NCBI GenBank assembly: GCA_022578965.1
Contig: MU400506.1
Span: forward strand, 868,001-932,000
Direction of reading: 5' to 3'
Source of the DNA: Xylaria sp. FL1777
Taxonomy: Eukaryota; Ascomycota; Sordariomycetes; Xylariales; Xylariaceae
Length of the DNA: 64,000 nucleotides
Under the pieces are notes generated by a model. That model searched no databases, was not told the origin of the DNA, and saw nothing but the letters and a program-made list of their open reading frames with translations. This document shows positions 22,776-34,798 of the stretch, in pieces. The stretch's first letter is position 1. Each line of letters starts with the position of its first letter. The position numbers and the translations under genes are program-made.

Positions 22776-24316
22776 GATTGGAGCGGCACCTATATGTATG
22801 GAGGCGGTTCTCTTGGCCTGATGAGATGGGGATAGGGTCATGGCATGCATGTGGCACACATTGATGATAGGTAACAACTGAACACATAGTCAATCTACCT
22901 ACTTGCCCAGAACACTGTATCGAAGAGATACTAGACTATAGTCGTATTTTCCTTACTTGTGATGTGAATCTCGAAAGCACAACAACCATGTGGATCAAGA
23001 CAGAAGAGAGACAGAATAAAAATAAAAATATAAAAATAAAATAAAATTCATTAGCCTACTAGCCTGCAGTTTAGGTTTATATTTACCTGCACCTTTCTGT
23101 CCTACCTGATGTAGTAGTGTAATGTGCCTATCCGTCCATTTCCTTTTGAGGCAGCTCAAAGGCAGTCGTTGTACATATTGTTATTCATCGCCGCATGCTA
23201 GCTGCAGAATACTCTTGCAGGGATTTTGGCATGGGGAAATGTACCCCGCGATCCTTTGTTGGGGGGCACTTTGATGTAGAAGAATTATATTCCTATTTTT
23301 GAATGTCGCAAGAGTCTGTGAAACATGGGTTAGGGTTAATCTTGGATAAAAGAATTGATGGGATTCTCAATATCACCATGCTATTGATAGAAAGGGATGC
23401 GCGGAAAGCAACGGGTATCAACGGCATTTGGAGTTTGGTACCTAAAAGCACGCGCAAACCGGCTCACGGATGTCGGTACCTGGAACTGAGGCATTAATAA
23501 GCATGCAGGCGAGGGGTAGGAGGGGCAAAGAGGGGCAGATTTTCTGAGATGCTTGGATAGGTACACGTAGAAGCGAGCAACAATACGACGGGGGAAAAAA
23601 AAAAAAAGAGGAAGCTCTGTACAGCCCATTGTCATGAAACATATCAATGAAAGACTACCTACTCAGTTGCTAGATAAGGAGAGAGAATAGCTAAAAGTTT
23701 GCAGAGAAGCTAATAGAGTCTAGCGCGTAATTGGAGAAAAAAAAGGACGTAATTTAAAATAGGTAGTCATCTGTTAAAGTGAAGAAAGTTTTCATTTCTT
23801 TTTTTAAATGTGCTTAAGGTTTATAGAATGCTAATTTAATGCTGATAACGGCACAGAAAGATGGTCTCATTTGGCTAGAGATGACGCAATTGTGTAAAAA
23901 CGATTAGCCCTGAAGGGTAAATTGTAAACTGCTGATGACAAACAATATATTTTTCTTCTTGTCCTTTCTACGTATCTTTGTTCCGCGCCGACTGCTTGGT
24001 CACTCTCACCTTGCTTGCCGCGGTGGCCGCGGTGATCCTCGCGTAATAGTTGCCGGTATTTACTTAATAATTATCTAGGTACGTAAGTACCGAGTATTTG
24101 AACCATCGCTTCCACCGGTTTTTCTGGGCCTCGATCTCTTTTCTTCAACCTACATCTTTTGTTGTACGACTAATTCCTGCACGAACGCTTGAACTTCTGT
24201 ACATACTATAATTCGTCCGCGATACACTTTCCACACGACAACCCGGCTACTGTCCCCCTTCGCCTTATCGTACACATAGAACCTCCAGTCCTGCGAGCTC
24301 TAGAAACTCAGCAATC
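22776..24316. other. Intergenic, 1.5 kb
   Basis: 3' flank of the LPMO gene and promoter of the cystathionine gamma-lyase gene. It contains an A-rich (TAAAAA)-like stretch at about 23015-23048, an A13 run near 23594, and ATCTAGGTACGTAAG near 24074. No gene seen. Confidence 0.5.
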
Positions 24317-25573
24317 ATGCCTGTTCCAATTGACTCGTCTATCGAGACCCCTCCACGGGCGCCGACTCCAGTCCACGGCTTCGGAACTCTGGCCGTCCAC
24401 GCTGGATCGCCACACGACCCTACGACTGGCGCTGTCATTGAGCCCATCTCTCTCTCCACAACCTTTAAGCAGACTGCTGTTGGCAAACCCGTAGGCATAT
24501 ACGAGTATTCCAGGAGTGCAAACCCGAACCGGGACAACTTCGAAAAGGCCGTCGCCGCACTGGAGCATGCCAAATACGCTGTTGCATTCGGGAGTGGCAG
24601 CGCCGCCACGGCCACCATTCTCCAAAGCTTGGCATCCGGATCCCATGTGATCAGCGTCAGTGATGTGTACGGCGGAACACACCGATACTTCACGCGCGTT
24701 GCGAAAGCGCATGGCGTTACAGTCACATTTACCCCGCAGATCGAGGTCGACATTGCAGAACACATCAGGGATGACACGAAGCTGATCTGGATTGAATCGC
24801 CCAGCAATCCTACACTGAGGCTTGTCGATATTCGCGCCGTTGCCACTGTTGCACACGCCCGGGGCGTCGCCGTCGTAGTGGACAATACATTCCTTAGCCC
24901 GTACGTCCAGAACCCGCTAGACCATGGCGCCGATATCGTTGTGCACAGTGTCACCAAGTACATCAACGGTCATAGCGATGTGGTGATGGGAGTGGCCGCG
25001 TGTAACTCGGAAGAGCTCCGAGACAAATTAGCCTTCCTGCTAAATGCCGGTGGCGCCGTACCTTCGCCATTCGACTCCTGGTTGGCACACAGAGGCCTCA
25101 AGACCCTCCATCTTCGTGCCCGCCAATCCACCACAAACGCATTGGCGGTTGCACAGGCTCTAGAAGCGAGCCCTCATGTGATTGCCGTCAATTACCCTGG
25201 CTTAGACTCTCACCCCCACCGCGCAATCGCTTTACGACAGCACCGGGACGGAATGGGCGGCGGCATGCTTTCGTTCCGCATAAAGGGCGGTCGGGTCGCA
25301 GCCGAACGCTTCTGCCAACTCACCAAGATCTACACTCTCGCAGAGAGCTTAGGTGGAATTGAGAGCTTGGTCGAAGTTCCCAGTGCCATGACACACGCCG
25401 GCATACCAAAGGAGCAGCGAGAGGCAGTCGGCGTCTTTGACGATCTTGTCCGTATAAGCAACGGTATCGAGGAACCCGAGGATTTGGTCCGCGATGTACA
25501 GCAAGCGCTGGAGAAGGCCGTCCTATCGGCTGCAAACGGTACAAATGGAACAAACGGCGTTAATGGAAAGTAA
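24317..25573 (+). CDS. CYS3: Cystathionine gamma-lyase
   Basis: Intronless, 418 residues. It carries the Cys/Met-metabolism PLP-enzyme pattern: GFGTLAVHAG, the YEYSRSANPNRD phosphate/substrate loop, AFGSGSAATATI, IWIESPSNPTLRLVDI, VVVDNTFLSPY, and the PLP lysine in HSVTKYINGHSDV (K214). The C-terminal half has the ESLGGIESLVEVPSAMTH signature. The enzyme splits cystathionine into cysteine, 2-oxobutyrate and ammonia in the reverse transsulfuration pathway in the cytosol. The last residues form a short Asn-Gly-Thr run (ANGTNGTNGVNGK) outside the conserved fold. Cystathionine gamma-synthase or a related lyase is the alternative, but its usual long N-terminal extension is absent. Confidence 0.88.
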   Translation: MPVPIDSSIETPPRAPTPVHGFGTLAVHAGSPHDPTTGAVIEPISLSTTFKQTAVGKPVGIYEYSRSANPNRDNFEKAVAALEHAKYAVAFGSGSAATATILQSLASGSHVISVSDVYGGTHRYFTRVAKAHGVTVTFTPQIEVDIAEHIRDDTKLIWIESPSNPTLRLVDIRAVATVAHARGVAVVVDNTFLSPYVQNPLDHGADIVVHSVTKYINGHSDVVMGVAACNSEELRDKLAFLLNAGGAVPSPFDSWLAHRGLKTLHLRARQSTTNALAVAQALEASPHVIAVNYPGLDSHPHRAIALRQHRDGMGGGMLSFRIKGGRVAAERFCQLTKIYTLAESLGGIESLVEVPSAMTHAGIPKEQREAVGVFDDLVRISNGIEEPEDLVRDVQQALEKAVLSAANGTNGTNGVNGK

Positions 25574-26845
25574 AATACCTAGATATAGAGCACCGAAACG
25601 ACCAAAAACTACGACGATGAATTCATGACTTGCATTACAGGGTATTTTTAGGGTACGGATTTGGCGGTCTTTTATAAGCGAAATTTATATAATAGAAGGG
25701 GCCTCGGGAACGGAGATCCTTTTCTCCCCGCAGTTCACTGCGTTCAACGTAATCATTTTCTACATATAAGTAGCGCCTCTATTTCACAATTATACTACAC
25801 AGGTAGATAAGGTTCTTAACATTCACCTGTCGACCTTCTTGGAAATTGTTTTCATGCTGTCTTGTCTGGACCTTATTCTCTACTAATGCTATAACATACC
25901 ATAACATATCATGAATACTATCAGTGGCCTTGAAAGCTTGACGGCCTTGTCCACTCGCATTCGTGCCGGAATCCGAGTTAGCTGGTGTTGCGAGGCAGAG
26001 ATATTTCGCCAAGGCGATTTGAGGATTTATACTGCGTTCTAGTCCCTGTATGAAATACGACGTTTACGTGGTATCATGCACGCAGTCACGGCGGGGAGCC
26101 CTTGTTGCGCATGTAGTAGCTGTCTGAGTCACAGTGGATATACACTGGACGCGGCTGCCTAGTGGCCTGGTGTACCTAGCTGTGGTAGGCGACACGCGGG
26201 AATGTCCCGAGGTCGGCTCCGAGATGGGCTCCGAGATTGGCTCCGAGTTGGTACAGTGTACTCGTTGTTAAACGGGGCAAATTATTAGATGGTGCAATAA
26301 TACAATAACCGCCAGTGTGAGACTGACTGACTGACATTGGAGGGCCAATTCAAGCAATAATATTTATTCAGTGCATTTCCGAGCGGTTGTCAATTCGCAC
26401 CTGTCGTCATCCGCGTGGTGTATAAGGCGGATTCTGAAACGAAGACGAATTCGAGGTGATTGGCTGTTACCGTGGTAATGGCATTTTCCACTTCAGAAGA
26501 TGTCGTCTTAGGCTAATTCGCACATCATCGAAATAGAGCCCTTTCAAAAGACCCCTTGGCAGGGGTCATGCAGTAGGAGTTAGTGTCGTTGCTATCGGTA
26601 TTGCAACACCTGACCGCAGGGATTCCTCCGCCGGTGCCGCCTACAGCAGTCACCGCTCTGCCAAACTACTTGTTTATCTCTTTTTTTTTTTTTGTCTTCT
26701 GATGGGAATCGCGTAGACTCTTCTGTGGCCGCGTTCCTCTTGGCATGATACCTCATGTATCAGTTTTTCCTCACCAGTGGCGACTGGGGCGCGCCCCTTC
26801 ACCTTCCGAACTATCCTGGAAATCGCCAGTTCAGGCTGAATCTAT
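25574..26845. other. Intergenic, 1.3 kb
   Basis: No gene seen. It holds the 12-bp tandem repeat described separately and a T-rich run near 26680-26694, in the likely promoter of the ABC transporter gene. Confidence 0.5.
26215..26250. repeat. 12-bp tandem repeat, three units
   Basis: GGCTCCGAGATG, GGCTCCGAGATT and GGCTCCGAGTTG follow one another without gaps, about 600 bp upstream of the ABC transporter start. Confidence 0.9.
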
Positions 26846-29800
26846 ATGAGTGAGTCCTGTCCTCGTGCAAAGCTCTGGAGTGCAAATGAATATGTCCTGA
26901 TATCTAATAGCACCGCGGACCTCCAATGGGTGCACCACCTCTCACAGTTTGCGCAAACGGGCTATCTGCAGCTGACCATTGTTGTTGCCTCGTTTCTGCT
27001 TATCGTCAGGCACCTCCTCCAGAGGTCATACGCAAAGATAGCCTTGCCCGAGACCAATGCGTCTAGCATCTCTTTGCCCTATGAAATATGCAGTCAAATC
27101 TTTCGGGCCGCTACGTTAGCACTGATGATCGTTGCTACTGTTCAGATAGGCGGTAAATGGACCAATGTCGCTGTTCTTATCTATGCGTTCTTCCTGGGTC
27201 TCTTGCGATTGTTTAACGATCTTGAATGGAGACATGTCGCATTGCATCATGTAAACTTCCTCCTTGTGACTGCATTGCTTGTCATTGTCGTGGGAGAGCT
27301 GCTTCCGTATGTGGATGTCACGTACAACCGGTATCCAAATCCCGTCATGATAGGCAGCATAGCAACCTTAGCTGCAGCTGTCATCGTGGCCGCAAGTACA
27401 CCAAGAGAATGGATACCACCGTCAATGGACCTTGATCTGTCCGAAAAGATCCCTACTCGAGAGCCTTCTCCCGAAGAAACCTGCAGTTGGATAGGGTACT
27501 ATGCCACTTATGAATGGCTTACTCCTCTGCTACTTAGAGGCTTCCGCCGTCAGATGACGATAGAGGAGCTCCCAAACCTCCCATGGTATGATGAACCGTT
27601 CATTCTACTTTCGAGGATCCTTACAGCGCGCGCCAAGTCCAGCCGGAGTTTCTCGACGATAGTACGTTATATGAGGCCCGAATTTACCTCTATGGCTGTA
27701 CTCGCCATCATAGCTTTTACCATTGAGTTATTGACCCCCTTCGCCATGTATAAACTCCTAGAGTATATAGACAGGCCCGACGATGCTAGTGTTAGACCTT
27801 ATATATGGCTAATCCTACTGTCCATCGGCCCGTTCTTTCGTACTATCGCCTTCCAGGGTTACATATTCGTAGGGACTCGTGTGATTGTGCGAATTAAGGC
27901 CGCACTAACTCAGGAACTCTACTACAAAGCCATGGGGTCGATGGAGTTGGACGACGAGGCCTTCACGGAGATCGCGGCCTCAGGAAAAGATGCGGGCAAG
28001 CCGAAAAAGGCGCAGGCTACAACCGCCTCGGGTCGTCTCGCCAACCTCATGAGTTCTGACGTCGACGCTGTCTGTACCGGCAGGGATATTATAATGGTCT
28101 TATTTGGTGTTCCTTGTGGAACCACGGCTGTTCTGATCGGGTTGTACAAGCTGATGGGCTGGCCGGCTCTCGTCGGTGCTGCTGCTATGCTGTCTCTGAC
28201 ACCGATTCCGTTGCTCATCTCGCGGAAAATGATGGGCTATCAGCGCGAGATGAGACAGATACAAGACTCCCGCATTTCGGCTGTCTCCGAATACTTGTCC
28301 TCTATTAGGGCCATCAAATACTTCGCTTGGGAAGACGCAATCATTGAAAAAGTCGAGGCAATCCGTCGGGGTGAACAGAAGAAGATTTGGGGTCTGAATG
28401 TGCTGTGAGTAGTGTACCAACTTCTCACACCCTCGAGGAACAGGCTAATCAGCGTATCTAGTTTCATATGCCTAGGTCAGCTCACGGAATGCATTCCTAC
28501 TTTCGCGCTACTACTCATGTTCGGGCTTCATACTGTCGTGCGGAAGGAAAAGCTGACCGCCGAGATTGCCTTCACATCGATAAGCCTAGTCAGAACGCTA
28601 CGGCGCAATTTGTCAATGGCCTCGCAATACTCGAGGTCATTTACAGGAACTCTAGTATCTCTCAGACGCCTAGATCGTTACTTTGACAACGTCACGCCTT
28701 TGATACGTCACCCTGATGGTCCATTGAAAATCACGAATGCTTCGATAAGACGTCACAAGAAAGCCACCTTCTCTTTGAAAGATATATCTATTGATTTCGT
28801 CGAAGGAGGCCTGAACGTGGTTACGGGTCCCAGCGGGAGCGGGAAGTCGACCTTGCTAATGGGGATTCTAGGGGAAACCCTTCTTGAGGATGGCTCTATC
28901 ACTTGCCCAAAGGATGTCGCCTATGCATCCCAGAGCCCTTGGCTTCAGAACGAGACGATCCGCGAAAACATTGTATTCAACAGCCCTTTTGAGCAAGTAA
29001 GATATGATCGAGTTATTGCAGCATGCGGCTTGACCATCGAGTGAGTAATTCTAGGAATCATTCCCTTCTATCTCTAGCAACTTGCAGAGTATAAAGGCAT
29101 TTTTCTAGGCCGAAGTCATGTCTTGGGAGCTTCTCACCGTTTCGAAAACACTCCCAAGTCACAGACAGAACAGTAATTACTAACCCTAATTGTTATAGTA
29201 TGGATGAGTTCCCTGAACGAGACGAGACCGAAGTAGGAGAAAATGGAGCTTCACTGTCGGGTGGTCAAAAATCACGAGTAGCCCTAGCTCGCGCTCTATA
29301 CTCAAAGGCACCAGTTATTCTTCTAGACGACATATTCTCTGCACTAGACGCGAAGACATCAGCATTGCTCTGGAAAGAAGCATTCTGCGGCGATTTGCTA
29401 AGGGGACGCACTGTTGTGCTCGTTACTCAGCTGCCCTGGATTGCACCTCAGGCGGATCTCACAGTTGCCATGGAAAATGGCCAGGTTAAAGATCTACAAC
29501 AGAATATAGGCATCACCCGTCATACCGTGACCGTAGACGAGGTTCTCCTTGACGAAGGAAATGTGGATGTAACTGTGGAAGTGGCTGCTGCCACAAATGC
29601 TACCGAAACGAACGGGACGAGCCTCAACGGGACGAACCACAATGGAACGAATCACAACGGGACGGCTGCAAATGGCCATACTAAGTCGGCTGCGGCCAAG
29701 CGTCAAGATGAAGTTACTCAAGAGGCATTAAAGACAGGACAAACCGCGCGCCTACAGTGTCAGTATATTTTCTTCGACCAGTTCTATATTCACCCTATCT

Positions 29801-31911
29801 TCACATTATTAACTGAACCATAGTCTTCTCTTATATGCGACTATTTGGTAGCCCTTTTCATGCCTTACTTGCCATCATGATGAGCGTACTCAGTAATGCC
29901 TCCTTTGTGGGAACCACATTGTGGCTCGCGGTCTGGGTAGACGCGTATGAAAAGAACGATGCCTACGACGTCGGCTTTTATCTCGGCATATACGCTGCGT
30001 GGACAGTTGGCGATACATTTTTCAACGGGTTGACGTATGTGATGTACGAACGCGGAGGCTGGATCGCGGCGCGCACTCTCCACAATAACTTCATGAAGGC
30101 TATTATGAACGTGCCCCTTTCATGGTTCAAGACGACGCCGGTCGGCCGCATCGTCAACCGTTTTTCACGGGACATGGCCTCCCTTGACACGGCTATAATA
30201 AGCATGCTGCGTATGACTCTCGAGAACGCCATTCGCCTTGTCTTTTCGAGCTTTGCTGTCAGCACTGTCCTGCCGGTCTTCATGTTTCCAGTTGCCGCGT
30301 GCTGCGTTGTGGGCATTATCGCGGGTGAGATCTATACTAGGACAGCGGTGGCTATCAAACGACTGGTCTCGTCTGCACAATCGCCCGTGTTTGCGCATTT
30401 CGCGGATAGTCTCGCCGGGCTTCAGGTTATCCGTGCCCGTAACGGCATGCCGGAGACTTTTGGAAACCAGCTCGCCGAGAAGATGCGGGTGCTCGAGCGG
30501 GCTTTGGAAGCTCAGTTTAACTGCAACCGTTGGATAGCGCTCAGGGTCGACATGATGACGACTTTGGTGACCGTCGCTGCAGGCGCCATTGCCGTGTCTA
30601 AAGCTGGCGTCGTTGCTGCGGGTATAGTCGGCTTCTCTCTATCAAATGCGACTGTAAGTCATTCTTTATAAGAATATCTATTCGCTTTACTAACCCGGTT
30701 CTACTTAGACACTGAATTCCCTAATTATCATCCTCGTTCGGGCAATGAATGAGGTTGAAGTTGAGCTCCAGAGTGTAGGCGCTTTCTGTGAAACATACAT
30801 TGATGTCTAATAAAGCTGACAATACTTTGTTTAGTATCATCGTGTTAAGGAATATGCCCACGTCGAACCTGAAGAGAAGCCGGACGAATATAAGCATCAG
30901 GGTGCTTATTCAGATGACCCGGATGCGGTTTTGCCAAAGAATTGGCCGAGAAGCGGCGAGATCGAATTCCGTAACGTCACTATTAAATACGACGAGGATG
31001 GTCCTGAAATTCTAAAAAACATCAACCTCAAGTTTACAGCCGGAGAAAGAGTAGCCGTAGTCGGACGGACAGGCTCGGGAAAAAGTACAGTAAGTGAACT
31101 AAAAATTTTCCTCTATTCTAATCTATCCATAAAGAACACGTCTAACTCGTCGTCTTAGCTGGTCTTATCTTTACTACGTTTCACCAATATCGTGTCAGGC
31201 CAAATATTCTTTGATGGCATTGATATTACAAGCTTCCCGCGGAAGAGGCTCCGTGAAGCTCTCACTATCATTCCCCAGGAAGCAGTGCTGTTCAACGGAG
31301 ACGTCGATTCTAATCTCGACCCGACGAACAAAGTTCCGAAGGAGACGGTTGAAAAAGCCCTCGAATACTGCAGCGGGATCGCATCCTTCGAGTTCCACCG
31401 CGACCAGGATAGCAATGGGAGTCCTAGTTCGAATGGCTCCGGCATCACTCTATCTACCGTCGTGAAGGCCAAAGGCGAGAACTTCTCCCACGGACAACGC
31501 CAGGTTCTTTCATTATGCAGAGCCCTCGTCCGCAAGAGCAAGCTGATGCTACTTGACGAGGCCACAGCGAGCATGGATTACGAGACCGACCAGGGCATCC
31601 AGGAGGTGCTACGGAAAGAACTGAACGAGCACGGAGGCGACAGGACGCTTGTTACCATTGCCCATCGCCTGAAGACCATCATCGACTACGATCGCGTGGT
31701 GGTGTTGAGCGCTGGCTCGGTCCTAGAGTAAGTCCAGCAACCTTGAGCCATCCATCTTTCCCAAGAACTACTCGGCTGATCACTGACTACTTCATTGTGC
31801 AGGGTGGGCAGTCCTAAAGAATTGTACGAGGCGAAGGGGCAGTTTTATGATATGATGAAACATAGCGGCGAGTTCGAAGATCTAGAGAAATTCCTCAACG
31901 TGAAATCATGA
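26846..31911 (+). CDS. Full-length ABCC-type (MRP-like) ABC transporter
   Basis: Eight exons: 26846-28404, 28462-29040, 29199-29758, 29824-30653, 30709-30774, 30835-31089, 31159-31727 and 31803-31911, together 1508 residues. Layout: an N-terminal membrane region (about 35-200, TMD0-like), TMD1, NBD1 with Walker A GPSGSGKST (642-650), signature LSGGQ and ILLDDIFSALD, a linker, TMD2, then NBD2 with GRTGSGKST (1275-1283), FSHGQ signature and LMLLDEATASMD. NBD1 has Asp where the catalytic Glu would be, while NBD2 keeps the Glu, so NBD1 is probably the degenerate site, as is common in ABCC proteins. Such pumps export conjugates or toxins across vacuolar or plasma membranes; the substrate is unknown. 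The linker holds repeated Asn-Gly-Thr units (about 848-873). It does not sit in an obvious biosynthetic cluster. The phase-1 junction at exon 3/4 is the least certain. Confidence 0.88.
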
Positions 31912-32737
31912 TGAGAAAACTAGTTTTTTTATACTTCTTCTCAAGCTTATAGCTTATAGACATAGCAGATAGAGTTGTTGGATTTGTTGAGATTGTTCAG
32001 GTCTAAATTGTTGGAGTAACTACCTAAGTAACAGGTAACACTAATGACGGTGGTGGTGATACATACTTAGATAGTATCACATAGTGTACTGTTTGACTAC
32101 ACTAGAATCCAATCAATCTTGTGTGAGCGGGCGTCTATGGAAACTCGAGGATCTAAGGTTGCTCCAGCCTTATACTATGTAGTCTAGAAAACATGGTGAT
32201 AACCTTGGTCGTATTCGATTTTGCTGGTATATATAAAGTATGTACGCAGTTAGTGGTGATCCCCCTAACATACCCCCTGGGACCCCCAGGACACTCTACC
32301 TCTTACTGTGCCTGCTGGGTACCTTGGCATTACGTGGTAAACTATACCTAGGTAGGTACTTACCTACCACCTAATACTTGTGTCGCATCCCGCGGACCGG
32401 AGAGAGATCCTATTTACTACCTACCTTCTATTCTACCTATCTAGGTTACATATTTATTCCATCTACCTTTGGCACCGACCTCGTCGCGATGCACCGCTTA
32501 TTCGCGTCCATCAAAGTTTCAGTTTTCCCCCGGTGACTTCGAGCTTCCTTCTAAGTTTCGCTCCTCTAGGATAGGGTGATGCGTGCGCGAAATCTCCGCG
32601 AGTTAATTTAGTACTATTATCCCTGTTCTCATACCTCGTTCCTCGTTCCACGTTCCACCTGCCTCGAGCTTCATTCGTCCCAAGCCATCGATCATGGTGT
32701 TTACCGAGGTGCTTCGATCACAGACCGATCCGCAGAC
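31912..32737. other. Intergenic / promoter of the RBR gene
   Basis: No gene seen. TACCTAGGTAGGTACTTACCTACC occupies about 32346-32369, with more ACCTACC units to 32445. Confidence 0.5.
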
Positions 32738-34798
32738 ATGTTCCTTTCTACCCTGCTCGGAACCTCGTCGAGGTTGTCGAGGCGACGGGCCTCTTTCAAG
32801 ACAAGCCGCTCCAAAAGCCAGAGCGAAGTAAGACAATCGTCACCATCGTCCTCTTCGCTATCACTCTCGCCCTCGCCATCGCAGTCGCAGTCGCAGTCGC
32901 AGTCGCAGTCGCAGTCGCATTTACAGGCCAACGGAGGCTCCTCTAGGCCAGAATACATCGTTGACGAGTCCCAACTAGAACCTATAGCGCCGCTTCCGAA
33001 CGATGTCCTAAGCCTGAACCATGATCTCGAGATGCTATCCTCTCTGTTCCCGGACATTCAAATAGAAGTATTCCGCGAGATGCTCTCGAATCTCTCGGAC
33101 GAGTCGAAGTTGTTCGTCATTACAGACATGCTGCTAAAGAATCCCAGCATCTATGTCAAGGGCCGCCGGCGCACCATAGACCAGCAGGCAGCACAGAAAA
33201 CCTTGGTCTCCAAAGCCGAAACCTTCAGATCACCCGCATACAGGACAGCAGTTCGAGCATTAGCCTTGCAGGAATTCAAGGGTCTCTCCAGATCAGCCAT
33301 CAATGCTGTGCTCTCCGAGTCAAATTACTCCTACCTCGATGCACGTCCGACCCTAGTTGATTTATCGTCCAAATCGTGGAAATTCGCCATCTCCTCGCTA
33401 ATTTTTCGCCGGAAGCCTGTCACATCGTCTGAGGCTAGGACGCATCCCTTGGTTTCTTGGAAGATGTCCGAGGGTGGCTTGCTGGCGCCTGCGGTGAAAG
33501 CAACAGGCAATGCTGAACTCGACAGAGAGCTATTTGAGGAGCTCATTCTACCCCTTAAGACTCTCGAAAAGGACTCTAGGGAAAGGGCCGATCGTGCTCT
33601 TGCATTGTCTGTACAGACAGAAGAAGCTGAGGCCTGTGAGGCTACGTATGAATGCGCCTGTTGTTACACTGACTCCATCTTTGAGGAGATGACAACTTGC
33701 AGTGGTGACGGTCACATGGTCTGCTTTCGCTGTGTCCAACAGTCTATAACGGAGGCTGTGTTTGGCCAAGCATGGCAGCGCAGTATACATAAGGACACGG
33801 GCACATTGCGATGTCCCGCTGTTTCCTCCGCCGACTGTGAAGGATGCATCTCTTCTGATTACATCCGCCGAGCCATGGATGGAACAGAAAAGGGGACTGA
33901 GATATTGGAGAAACTCGATCAGCGACTAGCGGAGCACACTCTTCTATCAAGTGGATTACCATTGATTCGGTGTCCCTTTTGCAACTACGCAGAGGTCGAT
34001 GAGCTATATATGCCGGATGATGCCCGCCGCCCCAAGGTTCGCCTGAGCACGATTCCCAACGCTACTCTCATTCTCCTCTCTATTTTGTTCTCTCCGGCCT
34101 CGTTGATCATAGTTATCATCGGCTTAGTTTGTCTCATCTTGAGTTCGAATAAGTCGTTTAGGTTATTTATATCTCAACAGTTTGCAGCATCGCTAAGCCG
34201 TCACCAGCGCCGGCGTCGCGGATTAAAGTTTGTCTGCCAAAATCCAGGATGTGGACGCTTCTCATGTATGTCATGCTCTAAAGCTTGGGTGGACATCCAC
34301 TTGTGTCACGAGTCTTCCCTCATCGCTCTACGTACGCAAGTCGAGCAAGCCATGTCCATGGCAATAAAACGCGTATGCCCACGCTGCAACACGTGTTTCG
34401 TGAAGACGGAAGGCTGTAATAAGTTGACTTGTCCCTGTGGCTACAAAATGTGCTATGTCTGCCGCAAGGACATCGGCTCCCCGAAGGAGGGTTACCAACA
34501 CTTCTGCCAACATTTCCGGCCCGAGGGCGATGGTAGGCAATGTACGGAGTGCGACAAATGCAATCTCTGGGAAACAGAGAATACGGATGTCATCTTGCGC
34601 AAAGCCAAGGCGGATGCGGAGCGCAGGTGGAGGGAAACAGAACGTCGCGAGCTTTCCAACGCGGAAAAAGCGTATCTTGAGGGTGGTGCTAGTCATGTCA
34701 CTGCTGTGGGCTCTGCCCTCGGCTCCGCGATCTCTGGTAGCAGGATACCGACCATGGAAGACATCTGTGATTTCATTATTCAAATTTTCATCGTGTAA
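32738..34798 (+). CDS. RBR-type E3 ubiquitin ligase, RNF216/TRIAD3-like
   Basis: Intronless, 686 residues. Residues 42-60 are Ser-Pro then (Ser-Gln)n. A CUE-like helical segment follows (about 92-135). RING1 starts at CACCYTD (306) and runs through GHMVCFRC and CEGC. The IBR-like part begins at RCPFCNYAE (411) and continues at CQNPGCGRFSCMSC (500-513). RING2 is CPRCNTCFVKTEGCNKLTC (547-565) then CGYKMCYVC, with C565 as the expected catalytic cysteine. The tail GYQHFCQHF and CTECDKCNLW is the layout of animal RNF216. RBR ligases pass ubiquitin through a thioester on RING2. Unusually, a strongly hydrophobic stretch (441-469) sits between the two IBR halves and could span a membrane, suggesting membrane attachment (inference). 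Confidence 0.85.
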   Translation: MFLSTLLGTSSRLSRRRASFKTSRSKSQSEVRQSSPSSSSLSLSPSPSQSQSQSQSQSQSHLQANGGSSRPEYIVDESQLEPIAPLPNDVLSLNHDLEMLSSLFPDIQIEVFREMLSNLSDESKLFVITDMLLKNPSIYVKGRRRTIDQQAAQKTLVSKAETFRSPAYRTAVRALALQEFKGLSRSAINAVLSESNYSYLDARPTLVDLSSKSWKFAISSLIFRRKPVTSSEARTHPLVSWKMSEGGLLAPAVKATGNAELDRELFEELILPLKTLEKDSRERADRALALSVQTEEAEACEATYECACCYTDSIFEEMTTCSGDGHMVCFRCVQQSITEAVFGQAWQRSIHKDTGTLRCPAVSSADCEGCISSDYIRRAMDGTEKGTEILEKLDQRLAEHTLLSSGLPLIRCPFCNYAEVDELYMPDDARRPKVRLSTIPNATLILLSILFSPASLIIVIIGLVCLILSSNKSFRLFISQQFAASLSRHQRRRRGLKFVCQNPGCGRFSCMSCSKAWVDIHLCHESSLIALRTQVEQAMSMAIKRVCPRCNTCFVKTEGCNKLTCPCGYKMCYVCRKDIGSPKEGYQHFCQHFRPEGDGRQCTECDKCNLWETENTDVILRKAKADAERRWRETERRELSNAEKAYLEGGASHVTAVGSALGSAISGSRIPTMEDICDFIIQIFIV

